Source of the DNA: Eubacteriales bacterium | GTDB taxonomy: Bacteria > Bacillota_A > Clostridia > Christensenellales > Aristaeellaceae | DNA length: 5,579 nucleotides | Direction of reading: 5' to 3' | Assembly: GCA_030528845.1 (NCBI GenBank) | Contig: JAUMYC010000030.1 | Coordinates: 11,024 to 16,602 of the forward strand | In this document: piece after piece, positions 5,501 to 5,579 of the stretch | Layout: the number at the start of each line of letters is the position of its first letter | Numbering within the stretch: position 1 is the stretch's first letter | The notes under the pieces: model-generated | What the model was told of the DNA's origin: nothing | The model's input: the letters and a program-made list of their open reading frames with translations, nothing else | Database searches by the model: none | Position numbers and translations under genes: made by a program

Positions 5501-5577
5501 GCAGGGGGCTCTGCCCCCTGCACCCCCGTTGCGCGGCGCTGCGGCGCCGCACCTGTGCAGGGGCTCTGCCCCTGCAC
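5501..5577 (+). repeat. hairpin-repeat cluster 4 (at least three units, runs to window edge)
   Basis: The cluster begins 10 bp after the ileS stop. Unit 1 is GCAGGGGGC (5501-5509) with GCCCCCTGC (5513-5521), loop TCT, followed by ACCCCCG. Unit 2 is GCGGCGC (5533-5539) with GCGCCGC (5544-5550), loop TGCG, followed by ACCT. Unit 3 is GTGCAGGGGC (5555-5564) with GCCCCTGCAC (5568-5577), loop TCT. No T-tract is seen within the window. The orientation matches clusters 1 and 2. The cluster probably continues past the edge. Confidence 0.85.
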
Positions 5578-5579
5578 CT

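Noticed and set aside
2185..5577. Open frame of 1130 codons on the minus strand, antisense to almost all of ileS
   Set aside because: It mirrors a highly GC-biased coding gene, which suppresses stop codons on the opposite strand. The product is His/Val/Ala/Arg-rich with no recognisable domain, and it runs into hairpin repeats at both ends.

Overview
The window is GC-rich bacterial chromosome. It looks like a high-GC member of the Clostridia, probably an Oscillospiraceae/Ruminococcaceae-type gut anaerobe. Three things suggest this: a full T-box leader in front of an aminoacyl-tRNA synthetase gene (a Gram-positive regulatory device), a type 2 (eukaryote-like) isoleucyl-tRNA synthetase, and clusters of short GC-rich hairpin repeats between genes. 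The genus cannot be fixed from the sequence alone.

Layout from left to right: (1) The 3' part of a gene for an SPFH/band-7 membrane-scaffold protein runs off the left edge (1-816). Four bases later comes a 67-residue ribbon-helix-helix protein (821-1024), so the two probably form one transcription unit. (2) Positions 1025-1280 are non-coding. They hold a cluster of three GC-rich hairpins, a perfect 16-bp hairpin terminator that can work for both converging transcripts, and a second terminator-like hairpin facing rpsT. (3) rpsT (ribosomal protein S20) lies on the minus strand, with a good sigma-A promoter. It is best read from a TTG start, not from the ATG two codons upstream. (4) A plus-strand promoter at 1718-1745 drives a roughly 310-nt T-box leader. 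It has an AUC (Ile) specifier candidate, a T-box sequence whose UGGU matches the ACCA end of tRNA-Ile, and an attenuator. (5) Between the attenuator and the ileS ribosome binding site lie about 290 nt. They hold two oppositely oriented groups of short hairpins around a short AT-rich core. (6) ileS (2353-5490) encodes a complete 1045-residue type 2 IleRS. (7) Another hairpin cluster of the same style begins 10 bp after the ileS stop and runs to the right edge.

The recognisable genes mainly concern translation. S20 and IleRS are transcribed divergently from separate promoters, and IleRS is induced when uncharged tRNA-Ile accumulates. The SPFH/RHH pair converges on rpsT and is functionally separate.

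The least explained element is the hairpin family. Each unit is a 7-10 bp stem, mostly with a GGGG/CCCC core and a 3-5 nt loop. Units are followed by an ACCCC-like spacer and repeat about every 28-33 nt. Stem sequences differ between units while pairing is kept. I saw no CRISPR array, tRNA, rRNA, transposase or phage gene.
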